Positions 10,669 through 19,914 are shown, counted from the first letter of the stretch. The stretch is DNA of 64,000 nt from Ectorhizobium quercum (GCF_026552795.1 NZ_JANFPI010000005.1:248001-312000); one strand, 5' to 3'. Made by a program: numbers and translations. Notes: generated by a model from the sequence alone, not told the origin.

Positions 10669-11025
10669 ATGTCTTTCAGGAACACCCTCACCATCGCCGC
10701 CGTCCTCGCCTTCGCCGTTCCGGCGCTCGCCCAGGACCACGGCAGCCACGCTTCCGGCGGCGGGACACGCAACGCCGCGACCGAAGCATTCGAAAAAGCC
10801 AGCGAGACGATGCACGAGAACATGGCAATCGAGCTTTCGGGCGATGCCGATGTCGACTTCGTGCGCGGCATGATCCCGCACCATCAGGGCGCCATCGACA
10901 TGGCCCGGATCGTGCTGGAACACGGCAAGGACCCCGAGATCCGTAAGCTGGCCGAGGAGGTCATCGCCGCCCAGGAAGGCGAGATCGCCTTCATGCGGGA
11001 ATGGCTGGAAAAGCACGGCCAATAA
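10669..11025 (+). CDS. DUF305 family periplasmic protein
   Basis: A 118-residue protein with a signal peptide ([20 protein letters not shown], cleavage near ALAQ) and the DUF305 core: [20 protein letters not shown] and a later EIAFMREWL. The HHQGAIDMA motif is the hallmark. Family members are ferritin-like helical bundles linked to copper or other metal handling in some bacteria. The start has AAGGGAATGG upstream. It is probably co-transcribed with the His-rich gene before it. Confidence 0.9.
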   Translation: MSFRNTLTIAAVLAFAVPALAQDHGSHASGGGTRNAATEAFEKASETMHENMAIELSGDADVDFVRGMIPHHQGAIDMARIVLEHGKDPEIRKLAEEVIAAQEGEIAFMREWLEKHGQ

Positions 11026-11030
11026 ACCCG

Positions 11031-11058
11031 ATGCGGCGGCGCTTGCGCGCCGCCGCAT
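11031..11058. terminator. 12-bp hairpin after the DUF305 gene
   Basis: ATGCGGCGGCGC-TTGC-GCGCCGCCGCAT is a perfect 12-bp stem with a 4-base loop, 6 bases after the DUF305 stop. It is followed by TTGCCGG and then TTTG; the T tract is weak. Confidence 0.7.
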
Positions 11059-11104
11059 TGCCGGTTTGCAAATCCGTTCACACTTGCGCGAAAACTGGAT
11101 TAGA

Positions 11105-11839
11105 ATGGCGCATCGCCATCAGCACGACCCGACGAGCATGACGCGCCAGCTTACCACCATCGGCCTCGATGCCGACGACACGCTCTGGCAGAACGAGCAA
11201 TATTACCGGCTGACGGAAGACCACTTCCGCGGGCTGCTGGCCGACTATGCCGACGGGGACGACGTGTCCAGCCGCCTGCTGGACGCGGAAAAGCGCAACC
11301 TTGCCCATTACGGCTTCGGCATCAAGGGCTTCACCCTTTCGATGATCGAGACGGCGCTGGAGGTGACGGACGGACGCGCGCCGGGCCATGTGATCGGCGA
11401 AATCCTTTCCATCGGCCGCGACCTCCTCAGCCATCCGGTGGAGACCATGCCGGGCGTCGGCGACGTGCTGGAGGCGCTCGCCGGTGACTACGCTCTCGTT
11501 CTCATCACCAAGGGCGACCTGTTCGACCAGGAGCGCAAGCTGGCGCAATCGGGGCTCGGCGACTATTTCGACGCGGTGGAGATCGTCTCCGACAAGACCG
11601 CCTCCACCTATCGCCGCCTGTTTTCCCGGCACGCCGAAGCGCCGGAGCGGGCGATGATGGTCGGCAACTCGCTGAAATCGGACGTCGTGCCGGCACTCGC
11701 CGTCGGCGCCTGGGGTGTGTTCATTCCCCATGCCCTGACGTGGATTCTCGAACATGTCGAAAAGCCGAAGGACGCGCCGCGCTTCCGGGAACTGCCCGAG
11801 ATCGGCGATCTGACCGACCTCATCCGGTCGCTCGAATAA
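11105..11839 (+). CDS. HAD family hydrolase
   Basis: A haloacid-dehalogenase-type phosphatase of about 244 residues. Motif I is GLDADDTLW (DxDxT), motif II lies in LVLITKGD, and motif III/IV is VSDKTASTY with MMVGNSLKSDVVPALAVGAWGVF. The insert between motifs I and II is a C1-type helical cap. The substrate is unknown. Starts at 11105 or 11138 (MTRQLTT) are both possible, as the ribosome sites are weak. It is convergent with tag, with only one base between stops. Confidence 0.9.
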   Translation: MAHRHQHDPTSMTRQLTTIGLDADDTLWQNEQYYRLTEDHFRGLLADYADGDDVSSRLLDAEKRNLAHYGFGIKGFTLSMIETALEVTDGRAPGHVIGEILSIGRDLLSHPVETMPGVGDVLEALAGDYALVLITKGDLFDQERKLAQSGLGDYFDAVEIVSDKTASTYRRLFSRHAEAPERAMMVGNSLKSDVVPALAVGAWGVFIPHALTWILEHVEKPKDAPRFRELPEIGDLTDLIRSLE

Positions 11840-11840
11840 C

Positions 11841-12482
11841 CTATACCGGCCGCACGAATTCCGCCCGCAGGCGCTCGATCTTCGCCCGGCAATGGCAGCC
11901 CTCGATATGGTCGTTGACCATGCCCATCGCCTGCATGAAGGCATAGACGGTGGTGGGGCCGACGAAGCTCCAGCCGCGCTTTTTCAGGTCGCGCGACAGC
12001 CGCACGGAGGCCGGCGTCGTGGGGTTGGCGCGCAGGGTCTGGTAGTCGAACACCGCCGGGCGCTCATCCGGCGTCGGCTCGAAACGCCAGAAATAGCGGG
12101 CGAGCGAACCGAACTCGGCCTTCATCTCCAGCGCGCGGGCGGCGTTGTTGATGGTGGAGGTGATCTTGCCGCCGTGGCGCACGATGCCCTTGTCGGCCAG
12201 CAGCCGCTCGACGTCGCGCTCGTCGAAACGGGCGACCTTCTCGAAATCGAAACCGGCGAAGGCAGCGCGGAAATTCTCGCGCTTGCGCAGGATGGTGAGC
12301 CAGGACAGGCCCGACTGGAAGCCTTCGAGGCAGATCTTCTCGAAAAGCCGGCGGTCGTCCGTCACCGGATGCCCCCATTCCTCGTCGTGGTAGCGGCGGT
12401 AATCCTCAAGATTGCCGTGCCAGAAACAGCCCGTGCGCCCGTCCTCGCCCTCGATCAACCCCGTCTTGGCGGCATCCGTCAT
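11841..12482 (-). CDS. tag: DNA-3-methyladenine glycosylase I
   Basis: A 213-residue base-excision repair enzyme removing 3-methyladenine. The N-terminal zinc ligands CFWHG...YHDEEWG, SWLTILRKRENFRAAF, and the C-terminal zinc ligands in HIEGCHCR match Tag. The active-site region GFQSGLSW is present. I chose the ATG at 12482 because AAGGAG lies nine bases upstream. It stands alone on the minus strand. Confidence 0.96.
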   Translation of the reverse strand: MTDAAKTGLIEGEDGRTGCFWHGNLEDYRRYHDEEWGHPVTDDRRLFEKICLEGFQSGLSWLTILRKRENFRAAFAGFDFEKVARFDERDVERLLADKGIVRHGGKITSTINNAARALEMKAEFGSLARYFWRFEPTPDERPAVFDYQTLRANPTTPASVRLSRDLKKRGWSFVGPTTVYAFMQAMGMVNDHIEGCHCRAKIERLRAEFVRPV

Positions 12483-12683
12483 GGTTCGATTCTCCTTCTC
12501 GGGAGTGTTTACCATTTGTTCACCTATTTTCGCAACCGGATGCTAACCTTGCCGGAAGGTTTAGACGGCGCCCGGCCCCTTCATGAACGGGCGTTTACCA
12601 TTCCGAGTGGAGCGGAATGCGACGATCCTGCCATCCGGGGCATGTTCGCGCCCCTTCTTCGGTGAATGTAGCGAGTCGATCCG

Positions 12684-13502
12684 ATGAACAGATCCTTCCT
12701 TCTTCTTGCCGTCGGCCTGCTGGCCGGCATCACCCAGCCGGCGCTGGCCAGCGACCGTTACGGCAACCGCCCGCCGGTCATCGTCAATTCCGACCTGACG
12801 GCGCCCTGGGTCAACCAGCTCGGCGGCGGCGTCCGCCCTAAGGTCTATGCGCCGCCGCGCCGCGTCCAGCCGCAGCCGCAGGCCCGGTTCCAGCAGCAGC
12901 CCGCGCCGCAATACCAGCAGCGCCAGACCTATCAGCGCCGCCAGCTGGCCGCGCCGCCGCCGGGCGTCCATATCGGCCGCAATACCGGGCGGCAGCAGGT
13001 CATCCAGCAGGCCGCCGTGCGGCCGAACGCGCCCGTCGGCGGCGTGGAGCCGCAGTTCCTGCCGCAGATGGTGTCCTACCGGACCCCGGAAAAGCCCGGA
13101 ACGATCGTCATCGACACCAACAACCGCTTTCTCTATCTGGTGATGGACGGCGGGCAGGCCAAGCGCTACGGCGTCGGCGTCGGCAAACCGGGCTTCGAAT
13201 GGGCCGGCGTCCACAAAGTCACCCGCAAGGCCGAATGGCCGACCTGGCATCCGCCGGCGGAGATGCGCGCCCGCGAGGCCAAGAAGGGGCATGTCCTGCC
13301 GGTAAAAATGGAGGGCGGGCCGGCCAATCCGCTCGGCGCCCGCGCCCTCTATCTCGGCTCGACGCTCTACCGCATCCACGGCACCAACGCGCCCTGGACG
13401 ATCGGCAACGCCGTCTCCTCCGGCTGCATCCGCATGCGCAACGAAGACGTGATCGACCTTTATCAACGGGTCGGCGTGGGAACCCGCGTTATCGTCCAGT
13501 GA
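12684..13502 (+). CDS. L,D-transpeptidase (YkuD), first of a tandem pair
   Basis: A 272-residue exported enzyme forming 3-3 peptidoglycan cross-links or anchoring proteins to peptidoglycan. A Sec signal (FLLLAVGLLAGITQPALAS) is followed by a Pro/Gln-rich linker of about 90 residues, then the YkuD domain: GTIVIDTNNRFLYLVMDGGQ, IHGTNAPWTIG and the catalytic SSGCIRMRNEDVIDLY with its Cys. Its catalytic part closely resembles the next gene, suggesting tandem duplication with a different N-terminal linker. Confidence 0.95.
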   Translation: MNRSFLLLAVGLLAGITQPALASDRYGNRPPVIVNSDLTAPWVNQLGGGVRPKVYAPPRRVQPQPQARFQQQPAPQYQQRQTYQRRQLAAPPPGVHIGRNTGRQQVIQQAAVRPNAPVGGVEPQFLPQMVSYRTPEKPGTIVIDTNNRFLYLVMDGGQAKRYGVGVGKPGFEWAGVHKVTRKAEWPTWHPPAEMRAREAKKGHVLPVKMEGGPANPLGARALYLGSTLYRIHGTNAPWTIGNAVSSGCIRMRNEDVIDLYQRVGVGTRVIVQ

Positions 13503-13532
13503 CGGCACAACACCGGACGATGAGCATGGGAG

Positions 13533-13564
13533 GGGGAGGACGGCGAAGGCCGCCCTCCCCTTTT
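13533..13564 (+). terminator. Rho-independent terminator
   Basis: GGGGAGGACGGC-GAAG-GCCGCCCTCCCC followed by TTTT: a 12-bp stem with one mismatch, between the two L,D-transpeptidase genes. It indicates separate transcripts. Confidence 0.85.
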
Positions 13565-13654
13565 CCGTCGACTGAAATGCAACCAGCGGCGGTTTGACGC
13601 AGGGCACGCGCAAACGTAATCTTTCCGCCAGTTTCAACGGGGGTAACGAACCAT

Positions 13655-14347
13655 ATGACGAAAGCATGGATGGCTGCCGCAGCGGCGGCGATTGCAATCA
13701 TGACGACATTTACGGCGGCCCAGACCGCCACGGCGCAGTCTCTCCAGACCAATGCGCGCGGCGAGGTCATCCTGCCGAGGGGGGCGGAAAACAAGCCGGT
13801 CGCCGACAAGTACAAGCGCAGGGCCGTCCGCCTCGTGACCAGCGAGAAGCCGGGCACCATCCTCGTCGACACCCATAACCGCTACCTCTATTTCGTCGAA
13901 GGCGGCAACAAGGCGACCCGCTACGGCATCGGCGTCGGACGGGAAGGCTTCGGCTGGTCGGGCGTCACCCGCGTCGGCCGCAAGGCCGAATGGCCGGCCT
14001 GGATTCCACCGCAGGAAATGATCGCCCGCGAACGCAAGCGCGGCCATATCCTGCCGGCGCGTATGGAAGGCGGCCCGGACAATCCGCTCGGTTCGCGCGC
14101 GCTCTATCTCTACCGGCCGAACGGCGGCGACACCGGCTTCCGCATCCACGGCACCAACCAGCCGTGGTCGATCGGGCAGAACCTGTCTTCCGGCTGCATC
14201 CGCATGATGAACAAGGATGTCGAACATCTCTACAAGCGCGTGCCGGAAGGCTCGAAGGTCGTTGTGATCGGCCCCGGCAACCGGCAGGGCCAGGTCAGCT
14301 TCGAGGACCGCGGCACCGACCTCCTGCGGACGCTGTTTGGCGGCTGA
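13655..14347 (+). CDS. L,D-transpeptidase (YkuD), second of a tandem pair
   Basis: A 230-residue exported YkuD protein. The signal is MTKAWMAAAAAAIAIMTTFT followed by AAQTATAQS, and the domain carries GTILVDTHNRYLYFVEGGNK, IHGTNQPWSIG and SSGCIRMMNKDVEHLYKR with the catalytic Cys. It lacks the long Gln-rich linker of the upstream paralogue and has a short C-terminal tail (GNRQGQVSFEDRGTDLLR). Rhizobia carry many such enzymes because their peptidoglycan is rich in 3-3 links. Confidence 0.95.
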   Translation: MTKAWMAAAAAAIAIMTTFTAAQTATAQSLQTNARGEVILPRGAENKPVADKYKRRAVRLVTSEKPGTILVDTHNRYLYFVEGGNKATRYGIGVGREGFGWSGVTRVGRKAEWPAWIPPQEMIARERKRGHILPARMEGGPDNPLGSRALYLYRPNGGDTGFRIHGTNQPWSIGQNLSSGCIRMMNKDVEHLYKRVPEGSKVVVIGPGNRQGQVSFEDRGTDLLRTLFGG

Positions 14348-14420
14348 GTGAGGCGCCGAAAACGGGAAATCGAACCCCTCGGGCATACCTGAGGGGTTAG
14401 ACCTCTGCCACAGTACGCAT

Positions 14421-14530
14421 TGCTCTCTTTCGTCATGGTCGGGCTTGACCCGACCATCTACGCGGCGTCCGGGGCATGGACCCTCGGGTCTAGCCCGAGG
14501 GTGACGAAGGAGAGGGTTGGTCAATAAGCA
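14421..14530. repeat. RIME-like element A, copy 2
   Basis: The same core as at 5529: CTCTCTTTCGTCATGGTCGG, the palindrome GGTCGGGCTTGACCCGACC, then CCCTCGGGTCTAGCCCGAGGG and GAGAGGGTTGG. It lies between the convergent LDT and glcF genes. A hairpin (ACCCCTC/GAGGGGT arms, about 14374-14398) precedes it, repeating the hairpin-element layout of copy 1. Confidence 0.85.
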
Positions 14531-14577
14531 AGAATCCTCCGGCCTGCCCGGGGGGCGTGCCTTTCCGCTCAAGGCGT

Positions 14578-15906
14578 TCACACGGCGGCGGCCTTTTGCG
14601 CCAGCAGCTTTTCCAGCTTTTCCGGCACGTCGCCGCCATAGGCCCAGTCCAGCAGTTCGACCGTGTGGACCACGGGAAGCGGCGTGCCGCTGCCGATCTG
14701 GGTCATGCAGCCGATATTGCCCGCCGCGATCAGGTCCGGCTTCGTCGCCTCGATGTTCCGCACCTTGCGGGCCTTCAGCGTTTGCGAAATCTCCGGTTGC
14801 AGCATGTTGTAGGTGCCGGCAGAGCCGCAGCACAGATGCGCCTCGGCCGGATCGCGAACGGCGAAACCCGCTCGCCGCAGAAGCGCCTTCGGCTGAAGCG
14901 TCACCCTCTGGCCGTGCTGAAGTGAACAGGCCGAATGATAGGCGACCGTCAGCCCCCGGAAGGTCTGCTGCGGCAGATCGAGCGTATCGAGATATTCCGT
15001 CACGTCGCGCGCCAGCGCCGAAACGCGGGCCGCCTTTTCGGCATAGGCCGGATCGTGGCGCAGCATGTAGCCGTAATCCTTGACGACCGTGCCGCAGCCC
15101 GACGTCGTGACGAGGATCGCGTCGAGGCCGCCCGCATCGATCTCGCTCGCCCAGATGTCGACGTTGCGGCGGGCGGAGGCGAGCGCCGCCTGTTCCTTGC
15201 CCATATGGTGGGTCAGCGCGCCGCAGCATCCCTCCCCTTCCGGCAGGACGACCTCTATCCCGAAACGGGTCAGCAGGCGGATCGCCGCCGTGTTGATGCC
15301 CGGATCGAGCACCGGCTGGGCACAGCCGGTCAGCATCGCCACGCGCCCCTTCGGCGGGCCGAGCGTGACATGGGTGCAGGCCCGGGTGAAAGGCGTCGGC
15401 TCATGGGCCTTTTCGGGGGCGAGCCGAAGCATGGCCGCGAAGGGCCGCAGGGCCGCCGCCTTTCCGAGGAGGCCCGCCAGCGGCCGGACGAGGTTCGCCA
15501 GTTTCAGCGCGGCGCGGAAGCGCCGGCGATGAGGCAGCACGGCGGCGAGCAGCGCGCGCGTCAGCCGGTCCGGCAGCGGGCGCCGGTAGGTTTCCTCGAT
15601 GTGGATACGGGCATGGTCGACCAGGTGCATGTAGTCGACGCCGGAGGGACAGGTGGTCATGCAGGAAAGGCAGGAAAGACAGCGGTCGATGTGGGTGACG
15701 ATCTCCCTGTCCGCCGGACGGCCGTTCTCCAGCATGTCCTTGATGAGATAGATGCGCCCGCGCGGGCTGTCCAGCTCGTTGCCGAGCGTCACATAGGTGG
15801 GACAGGTGGCCGTGCAGAAGCCGCAATGCACGCATTTGCGCAGGATCTTCTCCGCCTCCGCCACGCGGGGATCGGCCAGTTGCCCGGGCGTGAAATGAGT
15901 CTGCAT
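14578..15906 (-). CDS. glcF: Glycolate oxidase iron-sulfur subunit
   Basis: A 442-residue subunit of membrane-associated glycolate oxidase. Two 4Fe-4S motifs are visible: CVHCGFCTATCPTY (Cys 25, 28, 31, 35) and CLSCLSCMTTCPSG (76, 79, 82, 86). Two CCG-type cysteine-rich segments follow (EGCCGALTHHMG; HLCCGSAGTYNML). The start at 15906 has GGAGG nine bases upstream. It follows glcE on the minus strand but is separated from it by an intergenic element B copy. Confidence 0.95.
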   Translation of the reverse strand: MQTHFTPGQLADPRVAEAEKILRKCVHCGFCTATCPTYVTLGNELDSPRGRIYLIKDMLENGRPADREIVTHIDRCLSCLSCMTTCPSGVDYMHLVDHARIHIEETYRRPLPDRLTRALLAAVLPHRRRFRAALKLANLVRPLAGLLGKAAALRPFAAMLRLAPEKAHEPTPFTRACTHVTLGPPKGRVAMLTGCAQPVLDPGINTAAIRLLTRFGIEVVLPEGEGCCGALTHHMGKEQAALASARRNVDIWASEIDAGGLDAILVTTSGCGTVVKDYGYMLRHDPAYAEKAARVSALARDVTEYLDTLDLPQQTFRGLTVAYHSACSLQHGQRVTLQPKALLRRAGFAVRDPAEAHLCCGSAGTYNMLQPEISQTLKARKVRNIEATKPDLIAAGNIGCMTQIGSGTPLPVVHTVELLDWAYGGDVPEKLEKLLAQKAAAV

Positions 15907-15937
15907 CAGGCCGATCCTCCGGTGGCAACGGGGAAGA

Positions 15938-16087
15938 GCCCCCCTTTGGCCTGCCGGCCATCTCCCCCACAAGGGGGGCGACGTTTCACGACGACCTTTC
16001 GCCCTTTCCCAACATCGGAAACCGGGAAACCGGCGCGCCCACCGCTCTCCCCCTTTGCGAGGAAGATGGCGTCAGCCAGAGGGGGTC
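15938..16087. repeat. Palindromic intergenic element B, copy 2
   Basis: Ends are CCCCCTTTGGCCTGCCGGCC then ATCTCCCCCACAAGGGG on the left and CTCTCCCCCTTTGCGAGGA then AGCCAGAGGGGG on the right. Between them lies ACCTTTCGCCCTTTCCC...GGGAAACCGGCGCG, shared with copy 3 at 24509. It lies inside the glc operon, between glcE and glcF. Confidence 0.85.
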
Positions 16088-16113
16088 TTAGCCACAGGAG
16101 AACCATCACCATC

Positions 16114-17322
16114 TCACCCCATCAGGCCGGGATTGAAAATGCCGCGCGGATCGAATTTCTCCCTGATCCGGGCGGAAAGCGCCGCCACCGCCGGAGCCTC
16201 CGGCTCGAAGGCCGGAATATCCTTGCGGAAACGGTCCGGCGCGCGCACCAGCGTCGCATGGCCGCCACCGAGCTGGCGGATCGCCTTGCGCAGGAAATCC
16301 GCCTCCGGATCGGCTTCCATCCGCAGCCAGATCAACCCGCCCTGCCAGTCGTAGAAGCAGTCGGCGCCGGCATGCAGGCGCAGGGCGCCCATCAGCAGGT
16401 GGCCGGCCGTGGGGGCGACCGAGACGCGCCACAGCACCTTGCCGCGATCCTGCGCATAGGGCGCGGCGTCGCGGATCTGGCGCCAGAGTGTCAGGCTTTG
16501 CGGCTCGTCGAGCCATGTAATCACACCGAATGCGGACAGCGCCGCCGTGAGCTTTTCCGTGCGGACCGACACCGAATGCGGCAGGCCCTCCAGGCGAAAG
16601 ACGGTCGCGGCCCCTTGCGGCAGGGCGCCGGACAGGAAACGGCCGGCGACCGTGAAGGGCAGGTGCGCGGCGCCGGACACCTCGACCGGCAGGGACATGG
16701 CCGTCGCCATCGCCGCTGCGGCATGGGCGTCGTCCAGCCCCGTCACCACGACGGTTTCCGTCGCGCGCGGCGCGGGCAGGACTCGGAAGGTGACGTCGGT
16801 CATGTAGCCGAGCGTGCCGCGGGAGCCGGCCATCAGCTTGACCAGATCGAGGCCGGTGACGTTCTTCATCACCCGGCCGCCGGCCCTGATCACCTCGCCG
16901 CGACCGTTGACGAAGGTGACGCCGAGCAGGCTGTCGCGCGCTGCCCCCGCCGTCAGGCGGCGCGGGCCGGAGACATTGGCGGCGAATACGCCGCCGATGG
17001 TCGGCTCGCCGGCCGTGCCGAGAACCGGGCGGCTGTCCGCCGGTTCGAAGGGAAGCATCTGGCCGTTGGCGGCAAGGGCCGCCTCGACTTCGGCAAGCGG
17101 CGTTCCGGCCCCGGCCGTCATCACCATTTCCGCCGGGTTGTAAACCGCGATGCCGGCAAGGCCGGCGGTGGAAAGCACCGTTCCGGACACGGCGAAATCC
17201 AGCCGGGTGCCGCCGCCCCGCGGCACGACCGGCGTGCCCGAACCGGCACAATCGCGGATCAGGGCCGCGGCCTCCTCGGCGGATGCGGGATACCGCGTCT
17301 TCGTCACGGGTGGCTCCGTCAT
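16114..17322 (-). CDS. glcE: Glycolate oxidase FAD-binding subunit
   Basis: A 402-residue subunit of glycolate oxidase. It carries the FAD PCMH-type binding segment (PVVPRGGGTRLDFA, AGAGTPLAEVEAAL, GGVFAANVSGPRR, RAGGRVMKNVTGLDLVKLMA, GTLGYMTDVTF) and shorter C-terminal parts than GlcD. Its ATG overlaps the glcD stop by ATGA, indicating coupled translation. It works with GlcD (catalytic) and GlcF (electron transfer) to oxidise glycolate to glyoxylate. Confidence 0.95.
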   Translation of the reverse strand: MTEPPVTKTRYPASAEEAAALIRDCAGSGTPVVPRGGGTRLDFAVSGTVLSTAGLAGIAVYNPAEMVMTAGAGTPLAEVEAALAANGQMLPFEPADSRPVLGTAGEPTIGGVFAANVSGPRRLTAGAARDSLLGVTFVNGRGEVIRAGGRVMKNVTGLDLVKLMAGSRGTLGYMTDVTFRVLPAPRATETVVVTGLDDAHAAAAMATAMSLPVEVSGAAHLPFTVAGRFLSGALPQGAATVFRLEGLPHSVSVRTEKLTAALSAFGVITWLDEPQSLTLWRQIRDAAPYAQDRGKVLWRVSVAPTAGHLLMGALRLHAGADCFYDWQGGLIWLRMEADPEADFLRKAIRQLGGGHATLVRAPDRFRKDIPAFEPEAPAVAALSARIREKFDPRGIFNPGLMG

Positions 17323-18758
17323 GGCCGGGGCCGTCCTTCCAGCGGGAAGACCTTGGAGGGATTGAGCAGCCAGCCGGAATCGAAGGCGGCGCGCACGGCC
17401 ATCTGCTGGTTCAGGTCCGCCTGCGAATACTGGTGGCGCATCAGGTCGCGCTTCTCGATGCCGACCCCGTGCTCGCCGGTCAGGCAGCCGCCCGCATCAA
17501 CGCAGAGCCGGAGGATGTCCATGCCGGCGGCCTCCGCCTTCGCGGCATCCTCCGGGTCGTTGGCATCGTAGAGGATGAGCGGGTGCATGTTGCCGTCGCC
17601 GGCGTGGAAGACGTTGGCGACGCGCAGGCCGTAGCCCTCAACGATCTCGCCGGTACGTTTCAGCACATGGGAAAGCTGGCCGAGCGGCACGGTTCCGTCC
17701 ATGCAGATATAGTCGGCGATGCGGCCCGTCGCACCGAAGGCGGACTTGCGGCCCTTCCAGATCGCCGCCGCCTCCATTGCCGACTGGCTTTCGCGCACCA
17801 CCTTCACGCCGTGACGGCGGGCGATCCCGACGATGCTCGCGAGCATCGCGGCCATGTCCTCCTCGGACCCCTCGACCTCGACGATCAGCAGCGCGCCGAC
17901 ATCCAGCGGATAGCCGGCATGGGCGAAGGCCTCGCAGATCTCGATGGCCGGCTTGTCCATGAACTCGATGGCGACCGGCACGATGCCGGAACCGATGATA
18001 TCGGCCACGCAGGCGCCCGCCGCCTCCGACGTGTCGAAGCCGAACAGGACGGGGCGCGCGCCTTCCGGCCGGGCGATGAGCCGCACGGTCGCCTCGGTGA
18101 CGATGCCGAGCTGGCCTTCCGAACCGCAGACCAGCCCGAGAAGATCGAGACCCGGCGCGTCCAGCGCCTTGCCGCCCAGCTCGATCACCGTGCCGTCGAC
18201 GAGAACCATCTTCACGCCGAGCAGGTTGTTGGTCGTCACGCCGTATTTCAGACAATGCGCGCCGCCGGAATTCATGCCGATATTGCCGCCGATGGTGCAG
18301 GCGAGCTGCGACGAGGGGTCCGGCGCATAGAAATAGCCCTCGGGGCCGGCGGCCTCCGAAATCGCCAGGTTGGTCACGCCCGCCTCCACCGTCGCGGTGC
18401 GGTTGGCGTAATCCAGCTCGACGATGCGGGTCATGGCGGAAAGACAGAGAACGACGGCATCCTCCTGCGGGATCGCGCCGCCCGAAAGGGACGTCCCCGC
18501 CCCACGCGGAACGACCGGAACGCCATAACGATGGCAGTATTTCATGACAGCGGCCACCTCGGCCGTTGTGCGCGGCAGGGCCACGGCGAGCGGCAGGCGG
18601 CGATAGGAAATGAAACCGTCCGTTTCAAAAGGCACCAGCCGGCGCGGCTCGGCGATCAGCGCGTCCGGCGGCAGGAGGTCCGCCAGATCCTCGACGATCG
18701 CCTTACGGCGCGACAGAACATCGGCCCGAGGCTCCAGAAATCCGATCGATCCACTCAT
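17319..18758 (-). CDS. glcD: Glycolate oxidase catalytic FAD subunit
   Basis: A 479-residue FAD-linked oxidase. The PCMH FAD domain shows VVPRGAGTSLSGGAIP, VEAGVTNLAISEAA, GGNIGMNSGGAHCLKYGVT and CGSEGQLGIVTEATV. The C-terminal oxidase domain ends with HAGDGNMHPLILYD and GGCLTGEHGVGIEKRDLM, which hold the metal/substrate residues. The start at 18758 has GGAGG seven bases upstream. It is the first gene of glcD-glcE-glcF, with a LysR gene divergent from it. Confidence 0.97.
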   Translation of the reverse strand: MSGSIGFLEPRADVLSRRKAIVEDLADLLPPDALIAEPRRLVPFETDGFISYRRLPLAVALPRTTAEVAAVMKYCHRYGVPVVPRGAGTSLSGGAIPQEDAVVLCLSAMTRIVELDYANRTATVEAGVTNLAISEAAGPEGYFYAPDPSSQLACTIGGNIGMNSGGAHCLKYGVTTNNLLGVKMVLVDGTVIELGGKALDAPGLDLLGLVCGSEGQLGIVTEATVRLIARPEGARPVLFGFDTSEAAGACVADIIGSGIVPVAIEFMDKPAIEICEAFAHAGYPLDVGALLIVEVEGSEEDMAAMLASIVGIARRHGVKVVRESQSAMEAAAIWKGRKSAFGATGRIADYICMDGTVPLGQLSHVLKRTGEIVEGYGLRVANVFHAGDGNMHPLILYDANDPEDAAKAEAAGMDILRLCVDAGGCLTGEHGVGIEKRDLMRHQYSQADLNQQMAVRAAFDSGWLLNPSKVFPLEGRPRP

Positions 18759-18843
18759 CGCCCGTTCCTCCCGATTGCGATTCCTAGCAGTTTGCGAAGG
18801 ACCGAACAAATGCTAATCACCTATGACGAAAATGGAAAGAATA

Positions 18844-18938
18844 GGCGGGTTTGTTTCCGGAACCCGCCTTTCCGGCCTCTGGCCTTTTTCTCGCATGCTC
18901 GGGTCGGGGCCGAGCATGACGAAGGAGACGGCGAAGGT
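18844..18938. repeat. Hairpin plus degenerate RIME-like element A fragment
   Basis: The hairpin GGCGGGTT...AACCCGCC at 18844-18868 is followed by CTCGCATGCTCGGGTCGGGG then CCGAGCATGACGAAGGAGAC. The latter resembles the centre and right end of element A with its first palindrome only. It occupies the glcD-LysR divergent gap, so it could influence that promoter region. Confidence 0.55.
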
Positions 18939-19017
18939 CGCGGGCGCGCGTCCGCATGAATCGGGATGCGGAGAGGCCGGAACGCGGCACCGGCCGCCGG
19001 GCAAAAGAGGAGCGTGC

Positions 19018-19914
19018 ATGACCAATCTCGGCGATCTCGAGGTCTTCGTGCGGGTTGCGGCCTGCAATTCCATGTCCACGGCGGGCCGGTCGCTCGGGCT
19101 GTCGCCCGCCGTCGTCTCCAAGCGCATCAAGCGGCTGGAGGACAGGCTGGGCACCCGGCTTCTCCAGCGCACGACGCGGCAGATCGCCCTGACGGAAGCG
19201 GGACAGGGCTTCTTCAACCGGGTCCAGTCGATCCTGTCCGGCATCGAGGAGGCGGAGGCCTTCGTCTCCGGCCGTTCCGCCAAGGTGCAGGGCACGCTGA
19301 AGATATCGGCGCCGACCTCGTTCGGGCGCATGCACGTCGCGCCGCATCTCATCGGCTTCATGGAAGCGCATCCGGACCTGATCGTGCAGCTCGAACTGTC
19401 GGACGAGTTCACCGACATCGTCGGCGGCGGCTACGATCTGGCGATCCGCATCGCCGACCTGAGCGATTCCACGCTGGTCGCGCGCCGGCTGGCGCCGGTG
19501 CGGCGCATCCTGTGCGCCTCGGCGGACTACATCGCCCGCCACGGCATGCCGCAATCTCTGGACGAACTGAAGACCCATGCCTGCCTGCCGGCCCACAATC
19601 ACGACAGCTGGCGGCTCGTCGGTCCCGGCGGACCGGTGACACTGAAGCCCCAGGGCAGCCTCGTCACCAATTCCAGCGAGGTGATCCGCGAGGCGGTGAT
19701 CGCCGGTCTCGGGATCGCGCTGCGCTCGACCTGGGATATCGGCGAGGAACTCAAGTCCGGCCGGCTGACGCAGGTACTTCCCGCTTACGAGAGCGGGCGC
19801 GGCGTTTCGCTCTCCGCCGTCTATCCGAGCCGCGAGTTCCTGCCGGCCAAGGTGCGGCTCTTCATCGATTATCTGGCGTCGCTTTACGGCCCCACCCCCT
19901 ACTGGGATAGATAG
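19018..19914 (+). CDS. LysR family transcriptional regulator, divergent from glcD
   Basis: A 298-residue regulator. The N-terminal winged HTH reads LGDLEVFVRVAACNSMSTAG then SLGLSPAVVSKRIKRLEDRLGTRLLQRTTR. The effector domain follows, with GTLKISAPTSFGRMHVAPHL and GYDLAIRIADLSDSTLVARR. The start at 19018 has AGAGGAG just upstream; a longer open frame upstream runs through a repeat. Its divergence from glcD suggests, but does not show, control of glycolate oxidation. Confidence 0.92.
   Translation: MTNLGDLEVFVRVAACNSMSTAGRSLGLSPAVVSKRIKRLEDRLGTRLLQRTTRQIALTEAGQGFFNRVQSILSGIEEAEAFVSGRSAKVQGTLKISAPTSFGRMHVAPHLIGFMEAHPDLIVQLELSDEFTDIVGGGYDLAIRIADLSDSTLVARRLAPVRRILCASADYIARHGMPQSLDELKTHACLPAHNHDSWRLVGPGGPVTLKPQGSLVTNSSEVIREAVIAGLGIALRSTWDIGEELKSGRLTQVLPAYESGRGVSLSAVYPSREFLPAKVRLFIDYLASLYGPTPYWDR

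Noticed and set aside
9379..11058. Long minus-strand open frame of 559 codons
   Set aside because: It runs antisense through three better-supported genes, and its translation is Arg/Gly/His-rich without domains, as expected for a GC-rich shadow frame.
14935..17571. Plus-strand open frame of 878 codons across glcF/glcE
   Set aside because: It is antisense to clear glycolate oxidase genes and passes through an intergenic repeat; no family resemblance.
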